13,410 bases of DNA from Caldifarciminota bacterium (GCA_014729665.1 WJJO01000374.1:1-13410); one strand, 5' to 3'; shown: positions 1 to 7,718, counted from the stretch's first letter. Notes: generated by a model from the sequence alone, not told the origin. Made by a program: numbers and translations.

Positions 1-69
1 AAGACGGTTAAGAAAAAATCCAAGCCCAGGAAGAAGACAGCCAAGAAGAAGACGGCTAAGAAAAAGTAG
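1..69 (+). CDS. C-terminal tail of a lysine-rich protein (partial, 5' end outside window)
   Basis: Only the last 22 codons are present, ending at TAG (67-69). The tail is almost entirely Lys with Thr, Ala, Ser, Pro and Arg, and ends in a repeated KKTAKKKTAKKK unit. Such tails occur on histone-H1-like proteins, on some HU-family proteins and at the C-termini of some topoisomerases and ribosomal or RNA-binding proteins, where they bind nucleic acid electrostatically. The rest of the gene lies outside the window, so the family cannot be named. A strong terminator follows 20 nt after the stop, so this is the last gene of its transcript. The open frame reads cleanly to the window edge. Confidence 0.7.
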   Translation, partial: KTVKKKSKPRKKTAKKKTAKKK

Positions 70-88
70 AAGATAAATCTGGACTAAG

Positions 89-110
89 AGCCGCCTTCGG
101 GCGGCTTTTT
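89..110 (+). terminator. Rho-independent terminator of the lysine-rich gene
   Basis: A perfect 7-bp GC-rich stem (AGCCGCC / GGCGGCT, 89-95 with 100-106) carries a stable UUCG tetraloop and runs straight into a T tract (106-110). This is the classic intrinsic terminator layout for plus-strand transcription. On the minus strand the hairpin has no U tract after it, so it would not be a good terminator for that direction. Confidence 0.9.
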
Positions 111-143
111 ATCGAAATGACGAGACCGAGGTCAACAACTCTA

Positions 144-860
144 TTACCCCGTAAAAACTACTGCCGCACCCAGGTTGACGGCTGCGTGTGCGGGTACCGC
201 GGGCCATATCGACCCCGACTTTAACCTTACCAGCCCGAACAGGAAGCCGCCCATCGTCGTTGCAGCCAGGATGTTTGCAGCAAGCCCGAAATCTACTGAA
301 AATACCGGAAATAGCTCCACACCCACGTGGGCAAGGTGGAGAAATCCGAAGATCAGGGCCTGTATCACAAGCACCAGCCAAACGTTCAAACGCCTGCGCC
401 ATCCTGTCATCAGTACCCCCCTGAAGAAGAACTCCTCTGCAAGGGGTGTCAGCACCCCGCCTGCGAACGCAATCACTACCTCGGTAGACCAGAACGGCAA
501 GTCGCTGAACTCTCCCGGCAGAAGGCTTCTGTCCATCGCAACTATCCAGTCAGCAGAAGGTAAGATAAGATGATTGAATGCGGCAAGCGCTAATCCGATG
601 AGAAATCCTGAAGGTATTACAACGGCCAGCCACCACGGCTTGAAGCCGGTGAATCCTGCCTCGCGCTTACTCTTCCTCCTTACCAGGAACAGCGCAATCA
701 ATAGAGACAGGATCTGTGAAGATAACACCAGTATCGTACCAGGTATACCCCTTAAAAGATGTCCAAACCTCAGCACGAAGATGACAATCAGGAAGATTGA
801 CGTCCACATTACCGTGTCATTGAATGGCCTGGTATAAAGTGGATGTCCTGGAGGTTTCAT
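144..860 (-). CDS. CPBP-family intramembrane metalloprotease (Abi/CAAX-protease-like)
   Basis: The 238-aa multi-pass membrane protein has hydrophobic segments at about residues 19-36, 42-61, 77-97, 127-140, 158-175, 190-212 and 218-237. It carries the three conserved motifs of the CPBP (Rce1-like) family: EEFFFRG with the Glu pair at 142-143 and Arg147, FGFLH with His175, and HAAVN with His225 and Asn229. In the family these residues form the metal-dependent active site inside the membrane. Bacterial members have diverse or unknown substrates (bacteriocin immunity, peptide maturation), so no substrate is claimed. ATG at 860 is the first start after an in-frame TGA just upstream. It lacks a strong Shine-Dalgarno sequence, and Met18 is an alternative start. 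It lies 56 nt downstream of the patatin gene on the same strand, probably in one transcript. Confidence 0.88.
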   Translation of the reverse strand: MKPPGHPLYTRPFNDTVMWTSIFLIVIFVLRFGHLLRGIPGTILVLSSQILSLLIALFLVRRKSKREAGFTGFKPWWLAVVIPSGFLIGLALAAFNHLILPSADWIVAMDRSLLPGEFSDLPFWSTEVVIAFAGGVLTPLAEEFFFRGVLMTGWRRRLNVWLVLVIQALIFGFLHLAHVGVELFPVFSVDFGLAANILAATTMGGFLFGLVRLKSGSIWPAVPAHAAVNLGAAVVFTG

Positions 861-916
861 TCCGGGATTTCAGACGGAAGAATACTTAAATCCATTTTCC
901 CTGTGAAACGGATGAT

Positions 917-3121
917 TTACATTCGCTCGCGGGGAGGAATGCCCGCGGATATGCGGAAGCTTAAGTCGCGGTTCGAGGAAAGCCCGATATATGCGCGGAT
1001 GGGTCCTATCGGCGTATTAGAGGAGACGCCGAAACCTGCACCCATGAACTGTGTCTCCCCGGATGAGGCCTGATTATTCTCGTCTTCGTAGCAGTCGAGG
1101 GCCGCGATATCGGTGATAATCTCAATCCTCAGGGGGTAGCGGATATTGCCGAGGAGTTCGGTCAGTTTATAGCCAAGTGTGACGCGAACCGTAAGATATG
1201 CGGGAACCGCGAATTGATCCTCGTTTGCTCCGAAAAGGTCGGTGCCTCCGAGCCTGAAAAGTTCGGCCCTGGAGAGGGTATCGAAACCGAATCCAAGTCC
1301 GAGGGCCGTACCCAGGACTATCTGGTCGCCGAACGGGAAGTAGGCCTGGGTCCCCAGGTCGGCTTTCAGGAATCCTTCACCAAGTTCGGGTGTGGGCAGA
1401 CCGAACTTGGAGGTCAGGGCAAGGTCGAATCCCCTGTTCGGGAAGAAGAGGTCGTCGAGGGTGGATGCCCTTAACCGCATCGTAGGTCCCGTGACTATCT
1501 CCGAGCGGTTCGTATCCTCTGCGACCAGCGGAAGTTCGTGGAAATGACGCCGGTGTGCGTAGCCGAACATGAAGTATCCCCACTTCCCCAATGCGTAGCC
1601 GAATTCAGTCTCCGCACCCCAGGTCCAGGTCGTATAATCGAACTCCCATTCGCCGTCATGATACTGTGAGTGTTTTGTTCCGTTGCGGTACGCTTCGAAT
1701 CTATACGTGAACGGAAGCCTCCATAATCTAGCGCCGGAAAGACCTATCCTGGCGTCCCTTGGTTCACCTAGGGTGCTCGTTAACGATAGCCTTGCACCTG
1801 AGCCGAATAGGTTGCCCTGAGCTACCTCGAGATGTACGGCGAATCCGTATATATTATCATAATAAACCCCCAGCCCGTAAAGCCCATAATCCTTTTCTTC
1901 CACCCGGTAAACGACGTTTACCGTATTCGTTCCCGGGAACTCGAGTTCGTGGCTTACATGACGGAAGAGTCCTGTTTGACGCAGCGCTTCGAGGTCTGCC
2001 ACTAAGTCGCTGAAGTCCAGTGTATCACCTTCCCGTACCTTTATCAAACCCTGAAGACTCCGTATCCTGGTAACCTTGAGACCCTCGAATCTGACTTCTT
2101 TAACCAGCGGTTTAGGCCTTGGATATAACGGGTTGCGCCTGTAAGCGAGGGGGACATCACCCAGGCGTCTTTTTATTGCAGGCATTGCCAGACGAGCTGT
2201 CTGCTCACCCGCGGCAACAAGTTCCTTCGCGCGCCCGAAATCGGAGGGCATGAACTCGTCGACGTTGGGATAAATCACCACCGATGCAAGTTTTCTCTGC
2301 TCGCGGCGATTCTGCTCCGTTATTATCGACATGGTTCTGGTGACGACGTCGATTATGTTGCGTGCTTCAGGTCCCCACCGGATGACGTCAGAGGCGATAA
2401 TAAAATCGGGTTCGAAGGCCAGCAAGGGATCGACCGGCAGGTTCTGAACCGCACCGCCGTCGATATAATAGGTCCTTTCAACCTCAGCAGGCGAGAACAC
2501 CGCAGGTATAGCTATGGATGCCCGGATTGCTTCGACCATACTTCCCTCGGAGAAGACCTTGCGGTCGCCGGTCGATACGTCCGCGGCAACACACCTGAAA
2601 GGGATAACCAGGCTGTCGAAGTTGTAGCCTGCGTCGTATTCCCTTTCTGCAAGCAGATCGGTCAGGAGTATCTCTACGTTCTGAAGAGAGACAACGCCCG
2701 AGGGGATATGCGGTATGAACCAGCGGTGTGTAACCTCCACGATATTGCGGTAGCCCTCCTCTCTTCTGGCAAGGGTCATGCGTCTCTGAGGGATGCGTTC
2801 TGAAAACAGCGTTCCCCACTCCACAGTAGTCAATATTGAATCCATCTCGGCAGCGGTATAGCCCGCCGCGTACATCCCGCCGACTATCGAGCCCATGCTG
2901 GTACCCGTTACGTAAGATATGGGAATGCCTTCTTCCTCCAGGACCTTTAAGACGCCGATATGAGCCATGCCCAGAGCCGCACCGCCTGAAAGGGCTATAC
3001 CGATGGTCCAGGGTTCGGGACGTGTGCTGTCATTGAGATTGCTGTCAGGTGTTACAACAGGAGCCGCTTGCGCTTGAATTATGGAAAAAAAACCAATTAC
3101 TGAGATCAATACCTGTTTCAA
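917..3121 (-). CDS. Secreted patatin-like phospholipase with POTRA and Omp85-type beta-barrel (PlpD-like)
   Basis: The 734-aa protein begins with a signal peptide (about 1-20, ending QAQAA). The patatin domain (about 38-320) shows the oxyanion loop SGGAALG (45-51), the nucleophile elbow GTSMGS with Ser75, and the DGG motif with catalytic Asp221, so the Ser-Asp dyad is intact. A single POTRA-like domain (about 339-410) follows, then a C-terminal region rich in alternating aromatic strands (about 411-734) like the BamA/TamA surface-antigen barrel. This is the architecture of type Vd autotransporters such as PlpD, in which a lipase is linked to its own outer-membrane barrel; whether this passenger is released is unknown. 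The start is TTG: no ATG or GTG lies between an in-frame TAA upstream and the signal peptide, and AGGAAG sits 6 nt before it. The last residues (PPRERM) are not the usual aromatic-terminated beta-signal. Confidence 0.9.
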   Translation of the reverse strand: MKQVLISVIGFFSIIQAQAAPVVTPDSNLNDSTRPEPWTIGIALSGGAALGMAHIGVLKVLEEEGIPISYVTGTSMGSIVGGMYAAGYTAAEMDSILTTVEWGTLFSERIPQRRMTLARREEGYRNIVEVTHRWFIPHIPSGVVSLQNVEILLTDLLAEREYDAGYNFDSLVIPFRCVAADVSTGDRKVFSEGSMVEAIRASIAIPAVFSPAEVERTYYIDGGAVQNLPVDPLLAFEPDFIIASDVIRWGPEARNIIDVVTRTMSIITEQNRREQRKLASVVIYPNVDEFMPSDFGRAKELVAAGEQTARLAMPAIKRRLGDVPLAYRRNPLYPRPKPLVKEVRFEGLKVTRIRSLQGLIKVREGDTLDFSDLVADLEALRQTGLFRHVSHELEFPGTNTVNVVYRVEEKDYGLYGLGVYYDNIYGFAVHLEVAQGNLFGSGARLSLTSTLGEPRDARIGLSGARLWRLPFTYRFEAYRNGTKHSQYHDGEWEFDYTTWTWGAETEFGYALGKWGYFMFGYAHRRHFHELPLVAEDTNRSEIVTGPTMRLRASTLDDLFFPNRGFDLALTSKFGLPTPELGEGFLKADLGTQAYFPFGDQIVLGTALGLGFGFDTLSRAELFRLGGTDLFGANEDQFAVPAYLTVRVTLGYKLTELLGNIRYPLRIEIITDIAALDCYEDENNQASSGETQFMGAGFGVSSNTPIGPIRAYIGLSSNRDLSFRISAGIPPRERM

Positions 3122-3127
3122 TCGAGG

Positions 3128-3133
3128 CTTCCT
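3128..3133 (-). promoter_or_regulatory. Shine-Dalgarno site that fixes the TTG start of the patatin gene
   Basis: AGGAAG on the minus strand lies 6 nt before TTG (3121-3119). With the in-frame stop (TAA) seven codons upstream and a signal peptide immediately downstream, it supports TTG as the initiator. The next in-frame Met is residue 52, inside the catalytic domain. Confidence 0.7.
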
Positions 3134-3240
3134 GTTCGATTAGTACTCATTACTTGCGATAGACGTAAATACACGTGTAGTGTTTCGGAATTGCATAAAA
3201 TATCGACACAAGGTGTTTCCGCAATACTTCATAATACGTC

Positions 3241-3268
3241 ATTATACACTGCGGAGTACGTACTGCAA
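3241..3268 (-). promoter_or_regulatory. Possible promoter for the patatin-CPBP genes
   Basis: On the minus strand a perfect TATAAT (3246-3241) is preceded, 16 nt upstream, by TTGCAG (3268-3263). The -35 matches TTGACA at only three of six positions. Transcription from here would give a leader of about 110 nt before the TTG start. The region 3122-3291 also holds the palindromes AGTACGTACT (3255-3264) and TACACGTGTA (3170-3179), either of which could bind a dimeric regulator; no family can be assigned. Confidence 0.4.
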
Positions 3269-3291
3269 GTTGTTTCTTTAAGATCGCGCAC

Positions 3292-4092
3292 TCATCCGGT
3301 CGGCTTTCTCAGAACGGGCGGCGTGTAACCGGGTACGCGGTAGCGCAAGGATGTTCGTACGAAGGTAACCGGATGCACGATTGCCTTTTCCGGGCAGAAG
3401 CTCACGCAGCGCTCGCACACAACGCAGCGGTTGCGGAACCTGGGCCGTGTGAGTGAAGAGAGGATGTTACCTGCAGGGCATATCTGCTCGCACAGTCCGC
3501 ATCGGGTGCAGTCGTCGGTAACAAGAAGGTTCGAGACGTATCCTGTACTCAGATAGAATGAAAAACCTGAAAGAATGGATGAAAGCAGCATGAAGGTATT
3601 GTTCTTCTCGATTACACCATTGCCTGAAAGCATCCGCTCGACAAATCCGGGAACCCGGTGTCTCAGGCGCTCGAGTTTAGCACGAACCTCAGGTCGAGTT
3701 ACATCCTCAGGGCCAAAAAGAAGGGTTTCGTTGCTTGGCGCTATAAATGAACGGGCCGCAAGCACCCGGTAGCCTTTTAGTATAAGCAGGCGGGCAAGTA
3801 AGGACTCGGAGCCCGCGGTGGCCTGGGCCTTGGTGCTGAATACGAAGGCGCGTTTGCCTGCCACGGGTTTGAGTCTGCGTACGAATCCCCAGACGTTGTA
3901 AGGTATGCATCCGGCATAGACAGGGAAGCCTAGGCCCAATAAATCGCAGGTACTTAAATCAACCTTGTTGATATGCTCCAGTGCGGTTATATCGGTCTGG
4001 ATGCTTTTATCTCTCAATTCCTTTGCCAGGCAGTCTGCAAGAAACCATGTGTTGCCAGTACCGGTAAAGTAGGCTATCAGGGCTTTTCGCAT
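3292..4092 (-). CDS. EFR1-type flavodoxin/ferredoxin fusion protein
   Basis: The 266-aa protein joins an N-terminal flavodoxin-like domain (about 1-160) to a C-terminal 2[4Fe-4S] ferredoxin domain. The FMN phosphate loop TGTGNT is at residues 10-15, and the loop FPVYAGCIP at 56-64 is typical of the flavodoxin fold in this family. Two cluster motifs follow: CTRCGLCEQICP with Cys195, 198, 201 and 205, and CVVCERCVSFCP with Cys223, 226, 229 and 233. The protein should be soluble and move electrons between FMN and the iron-sulfur clusters; its physiological partner is not known. It is transcribed divergently from the por operon across a 129-nt region, which fits a shared ferredoxin economy but does not prove it. 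ATG at 4092 directly starts the first flavodoxin strand (MRKALIAYFTGTGNT) and has no Shine-Dalgarno sequence. Confidence 0.9.
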   Translation of the reverse strand: MRKALIAYFTGTGNTWFLADCLAKELRDKSIQTDITALEHINKVDLSTCDLLGLGFPVYAGCIPYNVWGFVRRLKPVAGKRAFVFSTKAQATAGSESLLARLLILKGYRVLAARSFIAPSNETLLFGPEDVTRPEVRAKLERLRHRVPGFVERMLSGNGVIEKNNTFMLLSSILSGFSFYLSTGYVSNLLVTDDCTRCGLCEQICPAGNILSSLTRPRFRNRCVVCERCVSFCPEKAIVHPVTFVRTSLRYRVPGYTPPVLRKPTG

Positions 4093-4099
4093 TGGGCAG

Positions 4100-4127
4100 A
4101 TTATAGCCTGGGATTAGCTGAAATCAA
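4100..4127 (-). promoter_or_regulatory. Promoter for the flavodoxin/ferredoxin gene, placed for a leaderless or near-leaderless transcript
   Basis: On the minus strand TTGATT (4127-4122) and a perfect TATAAT (4105-4100) are separated by 16 nt. The -10 ends only 7 nt before the ATG at 4092, so transcription would begin at or next to the start codon. The absence of any Shine-Dalgarno sequence before this ATG agrees with a leaderless mRNA. Confidence 0.6.
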
Positions 4128-4176
4128 TGCAGGTCGTATTCCTTCAATCCTTGCAAAAAAGAGGGACTTAATATCC

Positions 4177-4205
4177 TTGACAATCGCTTGTATCTACTGT
4201 AGAAT
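4177..4205 (+). promoter_or_regulatory. Promoter of the por-mglBA operon
   Basis: A perfect TTGACA (4177-4182) and TAGAAT (4200-4205, 5 of 6) are separated by 17 nt, an almost ideal sigma-70-type promoter. The expected transcript start, near 4211-4213, falls at the GGAGG ribosome binding site, so the leader would be only about 10 nt long. Confidence 0.82.
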
Positions 4206-4212
4206 TGGCTTC

Positions 4213-4217
4213 GGAGG
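4213..4217 (+). promoter_or_regulatory. Ribosome binding site that fixes the porG start
   Basis: GGAGG lies 4 nt before ATG 4222. The reading frame stays open upstream to 3973, but that extension crosses the promoter and the antisense of the divergent gene. This site and the family's N-terminus place the true start at 4222. Confidence 0.85.
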
Positions 4218-4221
4218 TTGC

Positions 4222-4803
4222 ATGCAACAGTACTTTGAAGTTCGCTGGCACGGCCGCGGTGGACAAGGAGCCAAGACAGCGGCCCTTTTGTTCGGAGAAG
4301 CGGCAATGGAGACCGGCAAATACATACAAGCATTTCCCGAATACGGACCGGAGCGTACCGGTGCTCCGGTGAAATCGTTTAATCGCCTGGCAGACGACCC
4401 TATTCGAATTCACACTCAGGTTATTAATCCTAACGTAGTTGTAGTTCTCGATTCCTCCCTTCTGGAATGTCTCGACGTAACCGAAGGCATACAGGAAGGC
4501 GGCACTCTTCTCATTAATTCACAGGAATCGGCGGATGAACTCAAGAAGAAACTGGCCAAGACCGAAGGTTATAAGCTGGCGGTTGTTGATGCATCGAAAA
4601 TCGCTATGGAGCTTCTGAAGCGCGACGTTCCGAATACGGTGATGCTGGGTGCGATGGTTAAGGTTACCGGAGCCCTTGAGTGGGATTCGGCCCTTGCATC
4701 GATTGAGAAGAAACTGAACGTTAAATTCCGCGGACGCAAAGAAATCATAGAAGGAAACATCAAGGCCATTAAACGCGCATACGATGAGGTAAAGGTAGCA
4801 TGA
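4222..4803 (+). CDS. porG: Pyruvate:ferredoxin oxidoreductase, gamma subunit
   Basis: The 193-aa gamma subunit of the four-subunit (archaeal/Thermotoga-type) pyruvate:ferredoxin oxidoreductase has the family's usual length. It opens with the hallmark GRGGQG (11-16) and continues with PEYGPERTGAPV (39-50), typical of 2-oxoacid oxidoreductase gamma chains; in the family this domain contributes to CoA binding and subunit packing. ATG 4222 is chosen because of GGAGG 4 nt upstream and because the sequence from MQQYFEVRWHG matches the family's N-terminus. The gene order gamma-delta-alpha-beta is the classic one for this enzyme. Its stop overlaps the next start (ATGA), so translation of the two genes is probably coupled. 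Confidence 0.93.
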   Translation: MQQYFEVRWHGRGGQGAKTAALLFGEAAMETGKYIQAFPEYGPERTGAPVKSFNRLADDPIRIHTQVINPNVVVVLDSSLLECLDVTEGIQEGGTLLINSQESADELKKKLAKTEGYKLAVVDASKIAMELLKRDVPNTVMLGAMVKVTGALEWDSALASIEKKLNVKFRGRKEIIEGNIKAIKRAYDEVKVA

Positions 4804-5111
4804 AAGACGTACACGTAGAATGTCAAAGACTGATGGACTGGCAGGAACTTGCCAAGGGCTGCCTGATTCAGGAAGCGGCAACGTCACTTAATTTCAAGAC
4901 GGGCGACTGGCGCAGCATGCGTCCTGTGTGGTCTGAAGATAAATGCATCCAGTGTCTGTTCTGCTGGATTACCTGTCCGGACAGTGCAATCAAGGTGAAG
5001 GACGGGAAGGTAACGGGAATCGACTACGAATTCTGCAAAGGCTGCGGAATATGCGCTCAGATTTGTCCGGAGAAGGCATCGGCAATCGAGATGATCAGGG
5101 AGGAAAAATGA
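4800..5111 (+). CDS. porD: Pyruvate:ferredoxin oxidoreductase, delta (ferredoxin-like) subunit
   Basis: The 103-aa ferredoxin-like delta subunit carries two [4Fe-4S] clusters: CIQCLFCWITCP with Cys49, 52, 55 and 59, and CKGCGICAQICP with Cys79, 82, 85 and 89. The cysteines relay electrons from the thiamine-diphosphate (TPP) subunit to external ferredoxin. The N-terminal extension (about 1-44, containing GDWRSMRPVW) is typical of PorD and distinguishes it from a free bacterial ferredoxin. It overlaps porG by 4 nt at the start and porA by 4 nt at the end (ATGA both times). No cluster-binding cysteine is missing. Confidence 0.93.
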   Translation: MKDVHVECQRLMDWQELAKGCLIQEAATSLNFKTGDWRSMRPVWSEDKCIQCLFCWITCPDSAIKVKDGKVTGIDYEFCKGCGICAQICPEKASAIEMIREEK

Positions 5112-6286
5112 AGGTAATAGCAAAGACCGGAAATGAGGCTATGGCCTATGCCATGAAGCAGATTAACCCTGACGTGGTTGCCGCCTACCCCATTACACCT
5201 GCCACCGAGGTTGTACAGATTTTCTCGAACTACGTTGCAGACGGCGAGGTTGATACCGAGTTCGTGGCCGCCGAAAGTGAACACTCGGCACTTTCGGCCT
5301 GTGTGGGTGCATCGGTTGCCGGGGGGCGGGTTATGACCTCCACCGCATCCCAGGGGCTGGCTCTGATGCACGAGATTCTCTACATTGCGGCGGGCAATCA
5401 TCTACCCATCGTCATAGCATTGGTGAACCGATCTTTGTCCGCCCCGATCAACATCCACTGTGATCATTCCGATACCATGGGCTCTCGCGAGGCCGGATGG
5501 ATGCAGTTTTACTCAGCCAACTCACAGGAGGCCTACGATTCCATTATCATCGCATTAAAGGTAGCTGAGACCTGCGGTGTCCCGGCTATAGTATCCACCG
5601 ATGCATTCATTATCTCGCACTGCATGGACAGGCTCGAGGTTCTTGAAGATGAGGAAGTCCAGAAGTTTATCGGGGAATACAACCCAAAGTATTACGCCCT
5701 GGATATCGGGAAGCCCAAGACGTACGGACCGCTGGATCTTCAGGATTACTTCTTTGAGCACAAGCGTTCCCAGATAGATGCATTCTCGAAGGTTCTGGGG
5801 ACCTATAATAAGATTGCACAAGAGTACGAAAAGCTCTCCGGACGCTACTATCCGGCCGTAGAGGAGTACAGGACCGACGGTGCAGAAGTTGCCATATTTA
5901 CAGCGGGTTCGACCGCTGATACGGCAAAGGAAGTCGTGGATGATCTCCGCGAGCAGGGCCGGAAGATCGGTCTGGTCCGTATGAGGATGTGGCGACCGCT
6001 GCCCATCGAAGAGATCAAGAAGGCACTATCAAAATTCAAGGCCGTAGCCGTGATGGATCGGTCAGATACCATGGCCGATTTCGGCGGCCCCGTGTTCCTT
6101 GAAACACGTGGTATACTCTACGATTTGGATAAGAGGCCCATAATAACAGACTACGTATACGGACTCGGAGGTAGAAACGTGGAAATAGCAGATATCGTAA
6201 GGGTCTATGACGAGATTACCGAGGTTGCCAAGACCGGTAAGGTTTCCAAACCAGTAACCTATCTCGGCGTAAGAGGGGAGGAATAA
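5108..6286 (+). CDS. porA: Pyruvate:ferredoxin oxidoreductase, alpha subunit
   Basis: The 392-aa alpha subunit holds the pyrimidine-binding half of the TPP site. Recognisable stretches include AYPITPATEVVQ (about residues 25-36), the ESEHSA region with the conserved Glu, TSTASQGLALMHE, and the pyruvate-oxidoreductase signature NRSLSAPINIHCDHSD. That signature, together with the beta subunit, favours pyruvate over branched-chain 2-oxoacids as substrate; this is inference by family resemblance. The C-terminal half carries a transketolase-C-like domain ending in YGLGGRNVE. The start at 5108 has GGGAGG 4 nt upstream and overlaps the porD stop. The frame is open further upstream, but that stretch lies inside porD and is not part of the protein. 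Confidence 0.93.
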   Translation: MKVIAKTGNEAMAYAMKQINPDVVAAYPITPATEVVQIFSNYVADGEVDTEFVAAESEHSALSACVGASVAGGRVMTSTASQGLALMHEILYIAAGNHLPIVIALVNRSLSAPINIHCDHSDTMGSREAGWMQFYSANSQEAYDSIIIALKVAETCGVPAIVSTDAFIISHCMDRLEVLEDEEVQKFIGEYNPKYYALDIGKPKTYGPLDLQDYFFEHKRSQIDAFSKVLGTYNKIAQEYEKLSGRYYPAVEEYRTDGAEVAIFTAGSTADTAKEVVDDLREQGRKIGLVRMRMWRPLPIEEIKKALSKFKAVAVMDRSDTMADFGGPVFLETRGILYDLDKRPIITDYVYGLGGRNVEIADIVRVYDEITEVAKTGKVSKPVTYLGVRGEE

Positions 6287-7215
6287 TGGCTAGCTTAAAA
6301 GAATTGGCAAAGCGGCAAGAAGGATTGGTGGGCGGCCATCGAGCCTGTGCAGGCTGTGGGGCTTCCGCGGCCATCCGTCAGATACTGCTTGCGGCAGGCG
6401 ACAAACCGACAGTTTGTGGAATCTGTACCGGGTGCATGGAAGTGGTAACCACCATTTTTCCCTTTACCGCGTGGAACGTTAACCTTGTGCACAACGCGTT
6501 CGAGAACTCGGCAGCGACAACCTCCGGAATGGAAGCGGCATACAAGGCTCTTAAGCGTAATGGTAAGATCTCTGAAGATATGAACTTCATCGCCTTCGGA
6601 GGCGACGGCGGCACTTACGATATAGGGCTTCAGTCCCTCTCAGGGGCTATTGAACGCGGGCATAAGATGCTTTACGTTTGCTACGACAATGGAGCCTACA
6701 TGAACACCGGATATCAACGTTCCTCCGCAACACCATATACGGCTCATACTACAACATCCCCATCAGGCAGTAAAATACCCGGCAAGCAGCAGAAACGAAA
6801 GGATCTGACTGAGATTATTGTTGCACACAATCCGGCCTATGCGGCTCAAACCACACCGGGATACTACATGGATCTTATTCGTAAGGTTGAAAAGGCCCTT
6901 GCAGCCGACGGACCTTCCTTCATTAACGTTCTGTCGCCATGTGTTCCGGGCTGGGGCTATCCGCCGGAGCAGTCTATGAATATCTCCAAGCTGGCGGTCG
7001 AGACCCTTTTCTGGCCACTTTATGAATGGCAGGACGGGAAATACAAGATCAACGTCAAGCCGCGCGAACCGAAACCGGTGACCGAGTTCTTAAAACAGCA
7101 GGCGCGCTTCCGTCACATCTTCAAGCCGGGGAATGAACACCTCGTAGAAGAAATCCAGGCTTATGTAGATAAGCAGTGGGAACGGCTTCTCGGGAAAGAA
7201 GAAGCGAGTAAATAA
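6286..7215 (+). CDS. porB: Pyruvate:ferredoxin oxidoreductase, beta subunit (TPP-binding)
   Basis: The 309-aa beta subunit binds the diphosphate of TPP and one [4Fe-4S] cluster. The TPP motif runs from GGDGGTYDIG (105-114) to DNGAYMNTG (134-142). Candidate cluster cysteines are Cys21 and Cys24 in HRACAGCG, Cys47/Cys50 in CGICTGC, and Cys219 in LSPCVPGWGY; in characterised beta subunits the N-terminal CxxC, one middle Cys and one C-terminal Cys are the ligands. With the other subunits it converts pyruvate, CoA and oxidised ferredoxin to acetyl-CoA, CO2 and reduced ferredoxin. The start overlaps the porA stop by one base (TAATG) and has GGGGAGG 4 nt upstream. It is followed after 2 nt by the roadblock gene. 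Confidence 0.94.
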   Translation: MASLKELAKRQEGLVGGHRACAGCGASAAIRQILLAAGDKPTVCGICTGCMEVVTTIFPFTAWNVNLVHNAFENSAATTSGMEAAYKALKRNGKISEDMNFIAFGGDGGTYDIGLQSLSGAIERGHKMLYVCYDNGAYMNTGYQRSSATPYTAHTTTSPSGSKIPGKQQKRKDLTEIIVAHNPAYAAQTTPGYYMDLIRKVEKALAADGPSFINVLSPCVPGWGYPPEQSMNISKLAVETLFWPLYEWQDGKYKINVKPREPKPVTEFLKQQARFRHIFKPGNEHLVEEIQAYVDKQWERLLGKEEASK

Positions 7216-7217
7216 AA

Positions 7218-7712
7218 ATGTTAATTGACAGAATCAAGCTTTTTGAATCGGGTTTCCGTGCAATAAAGGACAGCATTGAGAAGCTCCTGCAGCAGTCGGA
7301 TTCCAAGGCTGTTCTTCTGGTTGACAGGGACGGTAACCTGATTACGAGCGCCGGGGAAACAGAAAAGATAGACCTGGAGTCATTTGCAACCCTCTCTGCG
7401 GCTGACTTCGCGGCCACCTCCCATCTTGCCGAGATAATAGGAGAACGTCAATTCCAGACGCTCTACCATCAGGGTGAACGCGATCACCTGTATTTCCACG
7501 CCATAGCATCCAATATCATAATTGCGGTTATCTTCGATCAAAGAACCACCCTCGGACTCGTACGGGTAAGGGTAAAGCATGCCTCGGAGAATCTGACCAA
7601 GATCCTTGAGGATATCTTCGGCAGACAGCAGGAAGAAAGGGGAGAGGAGGAGGCTGAGATCGAAGACATCTCCAAGGATATAGAAGACGAACTCGATAGA
7701 TTGTTTGGTTAG
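7218..7712 (+). CDS. Roadblock/LC7-domain protein, MglB-like GTPase regulator
   Basis: The 164-aa soluble protein has a roadblock/LC7 fold. An amphipathic helix (about 4-27) leads into the strand pair SKAVLLVDRDGNLITSAG (29-46), a helix AADFAATSHLAEIIGE (about 61-76), and strands ending FDQRTTLGLVRVRV. A strongly acidic C-terminal helix (about 135-164) follows. Length and layout match MglB of Myxococcus and Thermus, which acts as a dimeric GTPase-activating protein on MglA and sets cell polarity. The partner GTPase is encoded 6 nt downstream, which makes the pairing convincing. It begins 2 nt after the porB stop without a clear Shine-Dalgarno sequence, so translation is probably coupled to porB. 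The regulator role is inferred; MglB itself is poorly conserved in sequence. Confidence 0.82.
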   Translation: MLIDRIKLFESGFRAIKDSIEKLLQQSDSKAVLLVDRDGNLITSAGETEKIDLESFATLSAADFAATSHLAEIIGERQFQTLYHQGERDHLYFHAIASNIIIAVIFDQRTTLGLVRVRVKHASENLTKILEDIFGRQQEERGEEEAEIEDISKDIEDELDRLFG

Positions 7713-7718
7713 TACAAG

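Noticed and set aside
1214..1474. Open frame opposite the patatin-barrel gene
   Set aside because: It is antisense to a clearly coding region with strong domain matches and has no family motif or translation signal of its own.
3973..4221. Upstream extension of the porG reading frame by 83 codons
   Set aside because: It crosses the predicted promoter and the antisense of the divergent gene. GGAGG and the family N-terminus place the start at 4222.
4943..5107. Upstream extension of the porA reading frame
   Set aside because: It lies inside porD in another frame; the ribosome binding site and family N-terminus place the start at 5108.
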